A DNA stretch of 64,000 nt from Clostridium swellfunianum (GTDB taxonomy: Bacteria > Bacillota > Clostridia > Clostridiales > Clostridiaceae), in NCBI RefSeq assembly GCF_023656515.1, contig NZ_JAMOFV010000006.1, positions 1,401,354 to 1,465,353 on the forward strand, written 5' to 3'. The notes beneath the pieces are model-generated. The model was not told the origin of the DNA. It was given only the letters and a program-made list of their open reading frames with translations, and did no database searches. Of the stretch, positions 26,573-34,859 are shown piece by piece; positions within the stretch are counted from its first letter, which is position 1, and each line of letters opens with the position of its first letter. Position numbers and translations under genes: made by a program.

Positions 26573-27704
26573 ACTTCTGCCTCCTTATAATGTAGTAGGT
26601 TATCAAGCAAAACACCACAGACAATGCCACTAATATGAAGGTGTTTACAAAGAATCTACCATGAGTATTGTAATAATACAAAGTGTAGAAACCGTCTGTA
26701 ATAAGACTTGCAGGATTAATGTAAGCTAAAGCAGGCAGCTTTTGTTCTACAAAATACTTTATGCTTGCCTGGTACATTCCTGATAAAATAGAACCTATCA
26801 TTGAAACTGATATTAGTATTGCAACCTTCATACCTTCCTTTTTCTTTACTAAAGCACTTATCATGGCTCCCATAGAAACTCCTACCATACAGCCCACAAA
26901 ACACAGCAGCAAAATATAAGGTAACTGGTTGCCAAAATTTATCTTTAAAATAAACCTTAAATATCCTAGCAGGATGAGTATTTGTGCAAATTGAACCATA
27001 AACGCTGCTGAAAAGCTATATATAAACACCTTCATCTTATGCACCGGAACCATATTAACTCTAGCTGCCCTCTTAGACAAATCCGCCTGTATATCTGTTA
27101 TTTCTTTTAACCCTAGAAACCCTCCGTAAAGACATGCCATTGCGATAAGGGAATAGAAATAGTTTAAAATAGTATCTGGTTCTCCTCTTGAAGGGGAGAT
27201 TTCTTTAGTGTATTCCTTATAGGATGAGATATCTTCCATTAAAGCTGTATTCATCATTGCCTGGGGATTTTCTTTAGCAATGCCTGCTATAGTACTTTCA
27301 ATCTGTTTATAATTGTCTAAATAAGACTTAATAATAGTTTGGTTTAAGCCCGAAGACTTAACTACTAGATTTATATCTGGATTTAAATAAATATATCCTT
27401 CTATCTTGCTGTTTTTAAGAAGCTCTTCAGCTTTATCCTCTTCAGCAAAAGTTACGTTGAACAGTTTATCCTCTCCTGCTTTAGATACCTGTTCCATAGC
27501 TCCCTTAAAACCTTCATTGTTTTTGTAGTATTGATTATCTACTACAGCTATATCAATAGCTTTAAAAATCTCGCTGCTTGAAAGATTAGAAAATGCGATT
27601 TTAAATAAGGTAGCTAGCAGTATTGGAAAGACCAGACTCCAAAACACAAGCTGTTTATCTCTTATTAAGCATTTTAATCTTGTAACAAATATATGCCCAA
27701 ACAT
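26559..27704 (-). CDS. ABC-2 permease, LnrM-like
   Basis: A 381-residue permease with the same layout as its neighbour: N-terminal segment (about 20-40), extracytoplasmic region with Asn/Lys-rich loops (about 42-185), then about five segments including GCMVGVSMGAMISALVKKKEG, a conserved stretch of the family. It lies two bases after the ATPase gene. It probably forms a heterodimer with the product of the next gene. Confidence 0.85.
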   Translation of the reverse strand: MFGHIFVTRLKCLIRDKQLVFWSLVFPILLATLFKIAFSNLSSSEIFKAIDIAVVDNQYYKNNEGFKGAMEQVSKAGEDKLFNVTFAEEDKAEELLKNSKIEGYIYLNPDINLVVKSSGLNQTIIKSYLDNYKQIESTIAGIAKENPQAMMNTALMEDISSYKEYTKEISPSRGEPDTILNYFYSLIAMACLYGGFLGLKEITDIQADLSKRAARVNMVPVHKMKVFIYSFSAAFMVQFAQILILLGYLRFILKINFGNQLPYILLLCFVGCMVGVSMGAMISALVKKKEGMKVAILISVSMIGSILSGMYQASIKYFVEQKLPALAYINPASLITDGFYTLYYYNTHGRFFVNTFILVALSVVFCLITYYIIRRQKYASL

Positions 27705-27706
27705 AC

Positions 27707-28648
27707 CTATACCCCCTGATCCCTAAGCTCTTTACCTGTTATCTCTAGGAAAACATCATTTAAAGTTGGCAGCTCCGAATAAATTTTCCCAAATTCAATA
27801 TCATGTTGGTTCAAGAATTCTAAAATTCTAACTAAATTGTTCTTACCCTTTTTAGATTTAATAACCAAAGTGTTTTCCCTATATTCTGTATTCTCAACAG
27901 TAGATAATTGTTTTATTTCCTCCAACAGCTTAGGAGATAAGTTGTATACTTCTGCAGTAATCTTTTCCCCCATCTTAATCATCGCCTTTAATTCTTCTTT
28001 TGTTCCTAAAGCTACAGTCTTACCCTTATCTAATATGGCTATTCTATCGCAGATTTGCTCAACCTCTTCCATATAGTGAGTAGTATATATGATGGTTGCT
28101 CCCTGCTGATTCAGCTTTTTAATTCCTGTTAAAATATTGTTTCTGCTTTGAGGATCTACAGCAACCGTTGGCTCATCAAGGATTATGAGTTTAGGTTTAT
28201 GAGCTACACCGCAAGCTATATTTAATCTTCTTAAAAGACCTCCGCTTAGCTTCTTTGGATAAAACTTTCTAAAATCCTTTAATCCTACAAACTCAATTGC
28301 TTCTTCAACAAGCTGCTTTCTCTTAGCTTTATCTTCTACATAAAGTCCGCAGAAATAATCTATATTTTCATATACTGTAAGTTCCTCAAATACTGCAACA
28401 TCCTGCATTACAATTCCTATATCTTTTTTTATTTCATAAGCATCTGGTGTCATAGGCTTATTAAAAATTCTTATTTCACCCTTATCATATTTCAATAAAG
28501 AAAGAATACAGTTTATTGAGGTTGATTTTCCAGAGCCATTAGGTCCAAGAAGTCCAAAAATTTCCCCCTCTTTAACCTCTAAATTAAAATGGTCTAACGC
28601 TAAAACCTCATTATATCTCTTCACTAAGTTACTAACCTTAACTATCAT
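27707..28648 (-). CDS. ABC transporter ATP-binding protein, LnrL-like
   Basis: A 313-residue ATPase with Walker A GPNGSGKSTSINCI, signature KLSGGLLRRLNIACG, Walker B LIILDEPTVAVD and the H-loop TTHYMEEVEQ. The signature with RR after LSGG and the AVDPQSR D-loop are typical of the drug-exporting NatA/LnrL/DrrA group. It is the first gene of a three-gene operon, divergent from a kinase/regulator pair. The ATG at 28648 (MIVKV) has AAAGGT about 12 bases upstream; the ATG 7 codons earlier has none, so the start is moderately sure. Confidence 0.9.
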   Translation of the reverse strand: MIVKVSNLVKRYNEVLALDHFNLEVKEGEIFGLLGPNGSGKSTSINCILSLLKYDKGEIRIFNKPMTPDAYEIKKDIGIVMQDVAVFEELTVYENIDYFCGLYVEDKAKRKQLVEEAIEFVGLKDFRKFYPKKLSGGLLRRLNIACGVAHKPKLIILDEPTVAVDPQSRNNILTGIKKLNQQGATIIYTTHYMEEVEQICDRIAILDKGKTVALGTKEELKAMIKMGEKITAEVYNLSPKLLEEIKQLSTVENTEYRENTLVIKSKKGKNNLVRILEFLNQHDIEFGKIYSELPTLNDVFLEITGKELRDQGV

Positions 28649-28754
28649 GCAAAATTCACTACCTTTCATTTATATTAAAATCTACTAAGCTTTGTCTATA
28701 GCTTAATATTACAATTTTATGGTACTATTTAGTAGTGAGAGAAATCATTACTTC

Positions 28755-28772
28755 ATATGACAATTGTCATAT
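28755..28772. promoter_or_regulatory. 18-bp perfect palindrome, candidate operator
   Basis: ATATGACAATTGTCATAT is its own reverse complement. It lies midway in the 256-base divergent region between the ABC operon and the kinase gene. A dimeric NarL-type regulator such as the one encoded at 30012 is the natural candidate to bind it. Confidence 0.6.
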
Positions 28773-28785
28773 ATATAATTCAATA

Positions 28786-28861
28786 AAGTTCTTACGCTAG
28801 CAATGTCACAAAATATCCAGTTTTCAAGGATTTTTGGGACATTGCTAGTGTATTAGAACTT
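28786..28861. repeat. Long interrupted inverted repeat in the divergent promoter region
   Basis: Outer arms AAGTTCT and AGAACTT, middle arms CTAGCAATGTC and GACATTGCTAG, and inner arms CAAAATATCC and GGATTTTTG form one hairpin of about 76 bases. Its right half overlaps the -35 box of the putative kinase promoter. Confidence 0.7.
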
Positions 28862-28870
28862 CTGTATTAT
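28842..28870 (+). promoter_or_regulatory. Putative promoter of the kinase/regulator pair
   Basis: TTGCTA, 17 bases, TATTAT, starting transcription near 28877, about 28 bases before the start codon. Its -35 box lies within the long inverted repeat. Confidence 0.45.
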
Positions 28871-28904
28871 ATAAATGAAATATAAATTATTAAGGAGTCA
28901 AGAA

Positions 28905-29966
28905 ATGCTGCAAATTGTAGACAAAGCACTTATCTTTCTCTGCTTAACAAGTATATATTTACTAGATCTTCCTGAAGGCCTATGGATTTTCCCAATAATT
29001 TTATCCTTAACAATAAGCAGTCTAAACAGCTATATCGAAAGGCCAGTTTTTCATGCGATATCATTTATCGTTTACAGCATACTATGCAGCTTTTACAACA
29101 GCTTTTTATTATTTCTTCCTTTAATTCTTTACGATATTATAAGGGATAAGATGCAGATAGTTTACTTTTTTGCTTTTATGCCATTAGTAACTAACCAATT
29201 AGATGTTTCAAATAGAATTATTTTTATCACCCTTTCCTTTATGTCCTTAGCTATCCTTTTGAAGCTTCGAACTCTTAAAACTTCAAAGCTTCAAAGAGAT
29301 TACATAAATTTTAGAGACAAAGCCTCAGAGGTGTCCATGCTTCTCGAAGAGCAAAATGCTAAATTAGCGGCAAATCAGGATCATGAAATTCATGTGGCCA
29401 CATTAAGTGAAAGAAACAGAATAGCAAGAGAAATTCACGATAACCTTGGACATATCTTGTCTCGATGCCTTCTTCAAATTGGAGCTGTGATAGCTATTAA
29501 TAAGGACCCTTCTATAAAAGAAAATCTTACTTCTATAAAGAATACGATGTCCGAGGCTATGGACAGTGTAAGAAAAAGTGTTCATAATCTTCATGAAGAA
29601 TCCATAGACTTATATGACCAAATTTATAGACTTGTTAAGGAATTTTCCTTTTGCCCCATAAAGCTTGACTACGATATAAGTCAAAATCCTAATAAAAGTC
29701 TTAAATATACATTTATATCAATAATTAAAGAATCCCTGTCAAATATAATTAAACACTCTAACGCCACCGAGGTAAGCATAAGGCTTAGGGAACATCCTAG
29801 TTTTTATCAATTAATTATTGAAGACAATGGAGCTATAGAAAATTATAATTCTGAATCGGGTATTGGTATAAAAAATATGATAGATAGGGTTACTGCTTTT
29901 AATGGAAATATTAATATAAATACAGACAGGGGCTTTAAAATATTTATATCTATCCCCAAAGGCTAG
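28905..29966 (+). CDS. DesK/LnrJ-like sensor histidine kinase
   Basis: A 353-residue kinase with about five closely packed membrane segments (residues 1-130), a short coiled coil, and a HisKA_3-type dimerisation domain with RNRIAREIHDNLGHIL as H-box. The catalytic domain ends in GIGIKNMIDRV. This is the intramembrane-sensing type that pairs with NarL/LuxR-type regulators, as encoded next. I use the ATG at 28905 because AAGGAG lies 7 bases before it; the ATG ten codons upstream has no site. With the divergent ATPase and two permeases it resembles the LnrJK/LnrLMN set, which senses membrane-active polyenes. Confidence 0.85.
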   Translation: MLQIVDKALIFLCLTSIYLLDLPEGLWIFPIILSLTISSLNSYIERPVFHAISFIVYSILCSFYNSFLLFLPLILYDIIRDKMQIVYFFAFMPLVTNQLDVSNRIIFITLSFMSLAILLKLRTLKTSKLQRDYINFRDKASEVSMLLEEQNAKLAANQDHEIHVATLSERNRIAREIHDNLGHILSRCLLQIGAVIAINKDPSIKENLTSIKNTMSEAMDSVRKSVHNLHEESIDLYDQIYRLVKEFSFCPIKLDYDISQNPNKSLKYTFISIIKESLSNIIKHSNATEVSIRLREHPSFYQLIIEDNGAIENYNSESGIGIKNMIDRVTAFNGNININTDRGFKIFISIPKG

Positions 29967-30011
29967 CAATCTTTAGTTGCTAAGGTCTTAATACTATAAT
30001 GGAGGAATAAA

Positions 30012-30632
30012 ATGAAGGTTTTAATAGTAGATGATGACAAATTAGTTTGCGCTTCACTTAAAATTATTCTTGAAGCCGATAAAGATATAGAAGTGCCAGC
30101 CTTAGGCTACAATGGTAAAATGGCTATTGAACTATATGATAACCTAAGACCAGATGTACTTTTAATGGACATACGTATGGATACAATGACTGGCCTTGAT
30201 GCCGCAGAAACAATTCTAAAAAAACATAAGGATGCCAAAATATTATTTCTAACAACTTTTCAAGATGACGAATACATTATAAAAGCTTTAAACATTGGCT
30301 CTAAGGGGTACCTATTAAAGCAAAACTTTGAAAGTATAGTTCCCTGTTTGAAAGCTGTGCAAATGGGTCAGACCGTCTTCGGGGATGAAATAATAACTAA
30401 AATTCCTTCATTAATTACCGATAATAATAAGCTTAGATTTTCAAATTTCCATATAAATGAGAAGGAATTTGATATTATAGTTCAAGTTGCTAATGGCTTA
30501 AACAACAAAGAAATTGCGGAAAAACTATATTTAAGTGAGGGCACTGTAAGAAATTATATTAGTGTCATATTAGAAAAACTAAATTTACGTGACAGAACTC
30601 AGTTGGCAGTGTTCTATTATAAGAACAAATAA
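30012..30632 (+). CDS. NarL/LuxR family response regulator, LnrK-like
   Basis: A 206-residue response regulator. The receiver domain has the acidic pocket DDD near the N-terminus, the phospho-acceptor Asp53 (VLLMDIRMD), Thr in FLTTF and Lys in YLLKQ. The C-terminal LuxR-type helix-turn-helix is NGLNNKEIAEKLYLSEGTVRNYIS. It is cotranscribed with the kinase 45 bases upstream (GGAGG before its ATG) and probably controls the divergent ABC operon. Confidence 0.9.
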   Translation: MKVLIVDDDKLVCASLKIILEADKDIEVPALGYNGKMAIELYDNLRPDVLLMDIRMDTMTGLDAAETILKKHKDAKILFLTTFQDDEYIIKALNIGSKGYLLKQNFESIVPCLKAVQMGQTVFGDEIITKIPSLITDNNKLRFSNFHINEKEFDIIVQVANGLNNKEIAEKLYLSEGTVRNYISVILEKLNLRDRTQLAVFYYKNK

Positions 30633-30634
30633 AA

Positions 30635-30680
30635 AAGCCTAAAGGTAAATCTCTTGCTTGAGATTTATCTTTAGGTCTTT
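30635..30680. terminator. Bidirectional terminator
   Basis: AAGCCTAAAGGTAAATCTC and GAGATTTATCTTTAGGTCTT arms, with U-runs on both sides, between the convergent regulator and penicillin-binding protein genes. Confidence 0.85.
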
Positions 30681-30683
30681 TGT

Positions 30684-32477
30684 TTAGTTGCTCTTCTTAC
30701 CATCCGAAGCTTCTGCATCATCTGGACTTATATTTAATATAGTAAACAGCTCTTTAAACAGCTTTTGAGCTGCTGGAACTGCCGTTTGAGAAGCATAGTA
30801 CTTTTCTGGATCAGGCTCTGTAACTGTAACTATTAAGGTTACTTTAGGATTATTAGATGGAGCCATCCCTGCGAAAGAGGACACATACTTTCCACTCTCA
30901 TATCTTCCATTATTGGTGTCTACCTTATTTGCTGTTCCAGTCTTACCTGCAATATGATAACCTTCCATAAAGGTAGCGGTTGCAGTTCCCTTATTAACAA
31001 CCTGTTCTAAGTAGGTTCTAAGCTGAGCTGCTTTATCCTTATCCATTATTGTTTTATTATTAGTATCTTCATATTTTTTTTCGACAATCTTCTTGTCTTC
31101 AGCAGTATGAGAAATCTCCTTCATAACATGAGGTTTTATCCAAGTTCCTCCATTTGCAATTGCATTAAAAGCTGCAAGATACTGTACTTGAGTAACTGCA
31201 ACCCCTTGTCCATAAGACATAGTAGCAAGTTCAACAGGTCCAATATTTTTTAATGGTGTAACCAAACCAACACCTTCACCTGGCAAATCGACCCCTGTCT
31301 TTTGACCGAAGCCAATATTTCTTATAAATTCATAAAGCTTATCCTTGCCTATTTTTTGGCCTAACTGAACGAAACCAATATTATCTGAATGTTGGATAAT
31401 TCCAGCCAAATCTAAAATACCATTTGCTTCATATCTATCGTTCTTAATTGTGGCGTTAGCTACTTTCATAGTTCCAGTACTATTAAATCTATCCTTTTCA
31501 GTTACTGAATCAGTTTGAAGTCCTGCTGCTGCAGTTATTACCTTAAAAATAGATCCCGGCTCAAACAAAGCTCCTACAGCAGGGTTATTCCAGGACTGTT
31601 GTATTTCTTCACTAGTCTTGCCAGCTTTTTCAGGCTTATTTGGATCATAAGAAGGTGCATTTGCCATGGCTAAAATCTCACCGTTATTTGGATCCATAAT
31701 TGTAATACTTACTGATTTTGCGCTGTTTTCCTTTAGAGTTTCTTTTGCCACTCTTTCTACTACCAATTGAATTCTTGAATCAATAGTTAAAGTTAGGTCT
31801 TTTCCTTCTACAGGCTGAGCTAAAAGAATTTCAGTATTCGGCAATTCATTATTTGTTCTATCGGCTTCAAGAATTCTACGCCCCGGAACTCCTCTTAAAA
31901 TCTCATTATAGCTTTGCTCAACTCCATTAATTCCATTTCCTTCTAAGTTAGTATGTCCAATAACATGGGACAAAAAGCTGCCTTCTGGATAATACCTTAC
32001 TTCGTCCAGCGAAATCAGCATACCCTTATACTTTAAACTGTTAACAGCATCCGCAGACTTCTTTTCAGCCTGTCTTTTTAGGGATACGAATTGAAGAGGC
32101 TTCCCTTTGCTGTCTTTACTAGCTAATATTTTTTCAACCTTGCTCTTGTCCATTTCAAGAGCACTCGCAAGCTCTGAAGCTGCCTTATCATCTGTAATTT
32201 TCTTATCTTCCAAATAGGCCTTAAGTACCATCAAGTCTGCATCGATTCTATAAGATTGCATACTTATAGCTAGCGTAGAACCATTCCTATCAAATATAGC
32301 GCCTCTCTTTGGAGCTATTTCTATAGTTCTTGTCCACTGTCCTTCCGCATATTCCTTATATTGAGCACCCTTAACCCCTGTAATGTAAAGCAACCTGCCC
32401 ATAAGAACTATAAAGAGCAGTGAGAACACTAAACCTGTAATAAAAAACCTTTTGTTTTTAACCTTCTTTTTCTTCAT
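30684..32477 (-). CDS. Class B penicillin-binding protein (FtsI/SpoVD-like, no PASTA domain)
   Basis: A 597-residue transpeptidase that cross-links peptidoglycan outside the membrane. One N-terminal anchor (about 10-30), the dimerisation domain with RGAIFDRNGSTLAIS, and the catalytic domain with SxxK (EPGSIFKVI, Ser309), SxN (HSDNIGF) and KTG (IAGKTGTANK). It matches the FtsI/SpoVD group, but the C-terminal PASTA domains of SpoVD or PBP2x are missing, and it is not in a division (dcw) cluster, so it is an accessory or sporulation-related copy. AT-rich spacer precedes it; the VTC/DUF4956 operon lies upstream on the same strand. Confidence 0.9.
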   Translation of the reverse strand: MKKKKVKNKRFFITGLVFSLLFIVLMGRLLYITGVKGAQYKEYAEGQWTRTIEIAPKRGAIFDRNGSTLAISMQSYRIDADLMVLKAYLEDKKITDDKAASELASALEMDKSKVEKILASKDSKGKPLQFVSLKRQAEKKSADAVNSLKYKGMLISLDEVRYYPEGSFLSHVIGHTNLEGNGINGVEQSYNEILRGVPGRRILEADRTNNELPNTEILLAQPVEGKDLTLTIDSRIQLVVERVAKETLKENSAKSVSITIMDPNNGEILAMANAPSYDPNKPEKAGKTSEEIQQSWNNPAVGALFEPGSIFKVITAAAGLQTDSVTEKDRFNSTGTMKVANATIKNDRYEANGILDLAGIIQHSDNIGFVQLGQKIGKDKLYEFIRNIGFGQKTGVDLPGEGVGLVTPLKNIGPVELATMSYGQGVAVTQVQYLAAFNAIANGGTWIKPHVMKEISHTAEDKKIVEKKYEDTNNKTIMDKDKAAQLRTYLEQVVNKGTATATFMEGYHIAGKTGTANKVDTNNGRYESGKYVSSFAGMAPSNNPKVTLIVTVTEPDPEKYYASQTAVPAAQKLFKELFTILNISPDDAEASDGKKSN

Positions 32478-32558
32478 GTTCGATACCAGCCTAATCCTAA
32501 GTTTTATTCAATTATATCATAAATTTAATAGAATACTTAAGAATTATGCTGACAAAAT

Positions 32559-33257
32559 TTAATACTCTGCTGTATCCTCATTCATAGATAAAGTAATATT
32601 TAAATTTCCATTCCTGCATCTCAAATCGTCTAAAAACTCCTTTTGACTTTTACCATTATCCATTGTTACTGTAAATACAAGCTGAAACAAACTTCCTAAA
32701 TCTGTTGTTTTAACTTTTATAAGTTCATGGTGAGTTGTATACTTTGCAAATATATCATCAAAAGCACCTTCATAATCTAAATCCTCTGGGATTGTAATCT
32801 TTAAGAGTTTATGAGAAACTTTTCTCTCCCCAAAATTTATAACATTAAGAACATACATTAGCACACTAAGGAAAACTGTAAACAGTCCCGCATAGCCATA
32901 GGCCCCTACACCGCAGGCTAACCCTGCCGCCATAGTAAATAGTACAAAAGCTATATCCTTTGGGTCTCCAGGCGCACTTCTAAATTTGATTATTGAGAAA
33001 GCACCTGCTAAACTGAAAGCTCTGGCAACATTGCTTCCTATTAAAAGAACTATAATAGCTATTACTGTTGGAATAATCACAAGGGTTAAAGCAAAGTTTT
33101 GAGAATACCCTGCTCTGTTTGAAGTTTTCATATAAGTTATGCTAATAATTGCTCCTAGTATAAAAGATATAAGAATAGTCAAAATTGAATCCATTAAAGG
33201 TATTGCTGTACCAGCTGCGGCTGTACTTGATACTGAGTTGAATATTGAGTCAAACAT
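32559..33257 (-). CDS. DUF4956 membrane protein
   Basis: A 232-residue protein with about four membrane segments in residues 20-150 (TILISFILGAIISITYM, FALTLVIIPTVIAIIVLLIG, AFVLFTMAAGLACGVGAYG, LFTVFLSVLMYVLNVINFG) and a cytosolic C-terminal domain. AFSLAGAFSIIKFRSAPGDP is the family's signature loop. DUF4956 proteins are usually encoded beside VTC-type polyphosphate polymerase domain proteins, as here. Function unknown; a channel or a partner for the VTC enzyme is plausible. The ATG has AAGGAGG 10 bases upstream, and lies 64 bases inside the preceding gene. Confidence 0.88.
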   Translation of the reverse strand: MFDSIFNSVSSTAAAGTAIPLMDSILTILISFILGAIISITYMKTSNRAGYSQNFALTLVIIPTVIAIIVLLIGSNVARAFSLAGAFSIIKFRSAPGDPKDIAFVLFTMAAGLACGVGAYGYAGLFTVFLSVLMYVLNVINFGERKVSHKLLKITIPEDLDYEGAFDDIFAKYTTHHELIKVKTTDLGSLFQLVFTVTMDNGKSQKEFLDDLRCRNGNLNITLSMNEDTAEY

Positions 33258-33994
33258 TTTTTCATTTCCTCCTTAGAACTTTTACTTTTTGTAAGCATCT
33301 TTTCATATTCCTTGCCATATTTTGAAAAACTGGTTTTATAAACTTTGTACTCAGATAAAAGCCTTGAAAGCCAAATAGGAATATTATTCTCTGCTTTAAC
33401 TTCCATAAGCCATTCTCCTTTTTCTAAGAGAAATTCCCCATAGTCTCCAGCTTCAAGCTTTAAATCATATCTTCTCGTTCTAATATTTGTGTCAAAGGTT
33501 ATTCTTAAACCCCTGTCTTCCTTGCTTAACATAGCTTTTCTGTCATAGGCCAAGTAAAGCTTTGGCTCAACCTCATAAAGCTTCAAAATGTATCCTATCT
33601 CATTTAAAACTTGCTTGTTCATGTAATGTTTTAATTCTGGCTTTTCTCCTGTATCCACAAATTCATAAGCTTCGTTAAGCCTAATGCCTGTTCTTCTCTT
33701 ATTAACCAATCCATTAAATTTTTTCTTGATCTCTAAAAATACTTTGTCATTTTCTTTAGGAACTCCATAGGCTCTAAGTCGAAGCTTTTCTTTATATTTA
33801 GGCTTAGACAAAGAATTTCGTATTAAATAATTATCTTTAGTATCATAATAGATATTACTTATTGTATAAAAATCATGAGCCTTATTATAGACATCCATCT
33901 CCATATATTCTAGAAGCCTTTCATTCATTACTTTGTATATATCATTATCAACTATAAACTTGCACTCATTTCTGCTAAAGACCTCAATAGCCAT
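33194..33994 (-). CDS. VTC-domain (triphosphate tunnel) protein, polyphosphate polymerase-like
   Basis: A 266-residue member of the VTC/TTM fold, the catalytic barrel of yeast Vtc4, which makes polyphosphate from ATP. The tunnel residues are visible: SRNECKFIV, YYDTKDN, EKLRLRAYG, FLEIKKKFNG, KRRTGIRL, LYLAYDRKAM, RITFDTN and WLMEVKAE. The last 20 residues are Gln-rich. It overlaps the DUF4956 gene by 64 bases in another frame, so the pair is translationally linked. Bacterial proteins of this type also occur beside spore-coat CotH kinases; the product has not been established for them in general. GGGAGA precedes the ATG. A regulator box lies upstream. Confidence 0.88.
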   Translation of the reverse strand: MAIEVFSRNECKFIVDNDIYKVMNERLLEYMEMDVYNKAHDFYTISNIYYDTKDNYLIRNSLSKPKYKEKLRLRAYGVPKENDKVFLEIKKKFNGLVNKRRTGIRLNEAYEFVDTGEKPELKHYMNKQVLNEIGYILKLYEVEPKLYLAYDRKAMLSKEDRGLRITFDTNIRTRRYDLKLEAGDYGEFLLEKGEWLMEVKAENNIPIWLSRLLSEYKVYKTSFSKYGKEYEKMLTKSKSSKEEMKKCLTQYSTQYQVQPQLVQQYL

Positions 33995-34054
33995 CTAAAT
34001 TTCTCCCTTCCTAACTTTTTCCGTCGCTGCCCTATGAACTTATTTTATTAAAAC

Positions 34055-34074
34055 AACCTTAAACGAACCTTAAA
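34055..34074 (-). promoter_or_regulatory. Direct-repeat regulator box at the VTC/DUF4956 promoter
   Basis: On the minus strand TTTAAGGTTCGTTTAAGGTT, two TTTAAGGTT half-sites 11 bases apart. Seven bases later comes TAAAAT as a -10 element. The same box and spacing occur before the beta-helix lipoprotein gene. An OmpR-type activator taking the place of a -35 box is the likely reader. Confidence 0.65.
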
Positions 34075-34109
34075 TATATTTAAAAGCTTAAAACTTTCAT
34101 AGCTTTTCA

Positions 34110-34129
34110 TTTAAGCTTCATTAAAGGTT
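34110..34129 (+). promoter_or_regulatory. Direct-repeat regulator box at the two-component system promoter
   Basis: TTTAAGCTTCATTAAAGGTT on the plus strand, a two-mismatch-type variant of the same box, then 8 bases and TATAAT (34138-34143). It points to autoregulation of the response regulator encoded at 34179. Confidence 0.65.
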
Positions 34130-34178
34130 CGTTGTGATATAATTTAGATAAATATAGCTTTAAAAGGAGACAAACAAA

Positions 34179-34859
34179 ATGAGAATATTAATAGTAGAAG
34201 ATGAACTTCCGCTAGCTGAGGCTTTAACTCAGATTCTTAGAAAAAACAATTATACTGTTGATGCAGTTAACGACGGCGAAAGTGGCTTAGACAATGCTGT
34301 AACGGGTATTTACGACTTGATAATTTTAGATATTATGCTTCCTAAAATGGATGGACTAAGCATTCTTAAGGCTATTAGAAAAGAGGGACTTTCCACTCCT
34401 GTAATACTATTAACTGCAAGAGGAGAAATTTCTGACAAGGTTCATGGTCTTGACAGCGGGGCAGATGACTACTTAGCAAAACCTTTTGCAAGTGAAGAGC
34501 TTTTAGCAAGAATACGAGCTATGTCAAGGCGTAAAGGCGAGGTTCTTCAAGATAACAACTTAAGATTTGGCGACTTGCAATTAAACCCTTCCACCCTCAA
34601 GCTAACAAAGGACAGCAAGGAAATTAAGCTTATCCTTAAGGAGGCTGAGCTCTTAGAACTTCTTATTACTAGAAAAGGCCTTGCTACTTCTAAGGAACTA
34701 ATAATTGAAAAGCTGTGGGGCTATGATTCTGATGCAGAACATAATCATGTTGAAGTTTATATATCTTTTTTAAGAAAAAAACTTGTTTACTTAAATTCCG
34801 GCGTTACTATAAATACTGTAAGAGGTGTTGGCTACATTTTGGAGGACGGAAATGTTTAA
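34179..34859 (+). CDS. OmpR family response regulator
   Basis: A 226-residue response regulator. Receiver domain with acidic pocket ED, phospho-acceptor Asp51 (LIILDIMLP), Thr in LLTARG and Lys in YLAKPF; the winged helix domain ends in HNHVEVYISFLRKKL and INTVRGVGYIL. It forms an operon with the kinase, whose start overlaps its end by 8 bases. Direct-repeat boxes with 11-base spacing at three nearby promoters fit the tandem binding mode of OmpR/PhoB-type proteins, so this is the probable reader. Confidence 0.92.
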   Translation: MRILIVEDELPLAEALTQILRKNNYTVDAVNDGESGLDNAVTGIYDLIILDIMLPKMDGLSILKAIRKEGLSTPVILLTARGEISDKVHGLDSGADDYLAKPFASEELLARIRAMSRRKGEVLQDNNLRFGDLQLNPSTLKLTKDSKEIKLILKEAELLELLITRKGLATSKELIIEKLWGYDSDAEHNHVEVYISFLRKKLVYLNSGVTINTVRGVGYILEDGNV

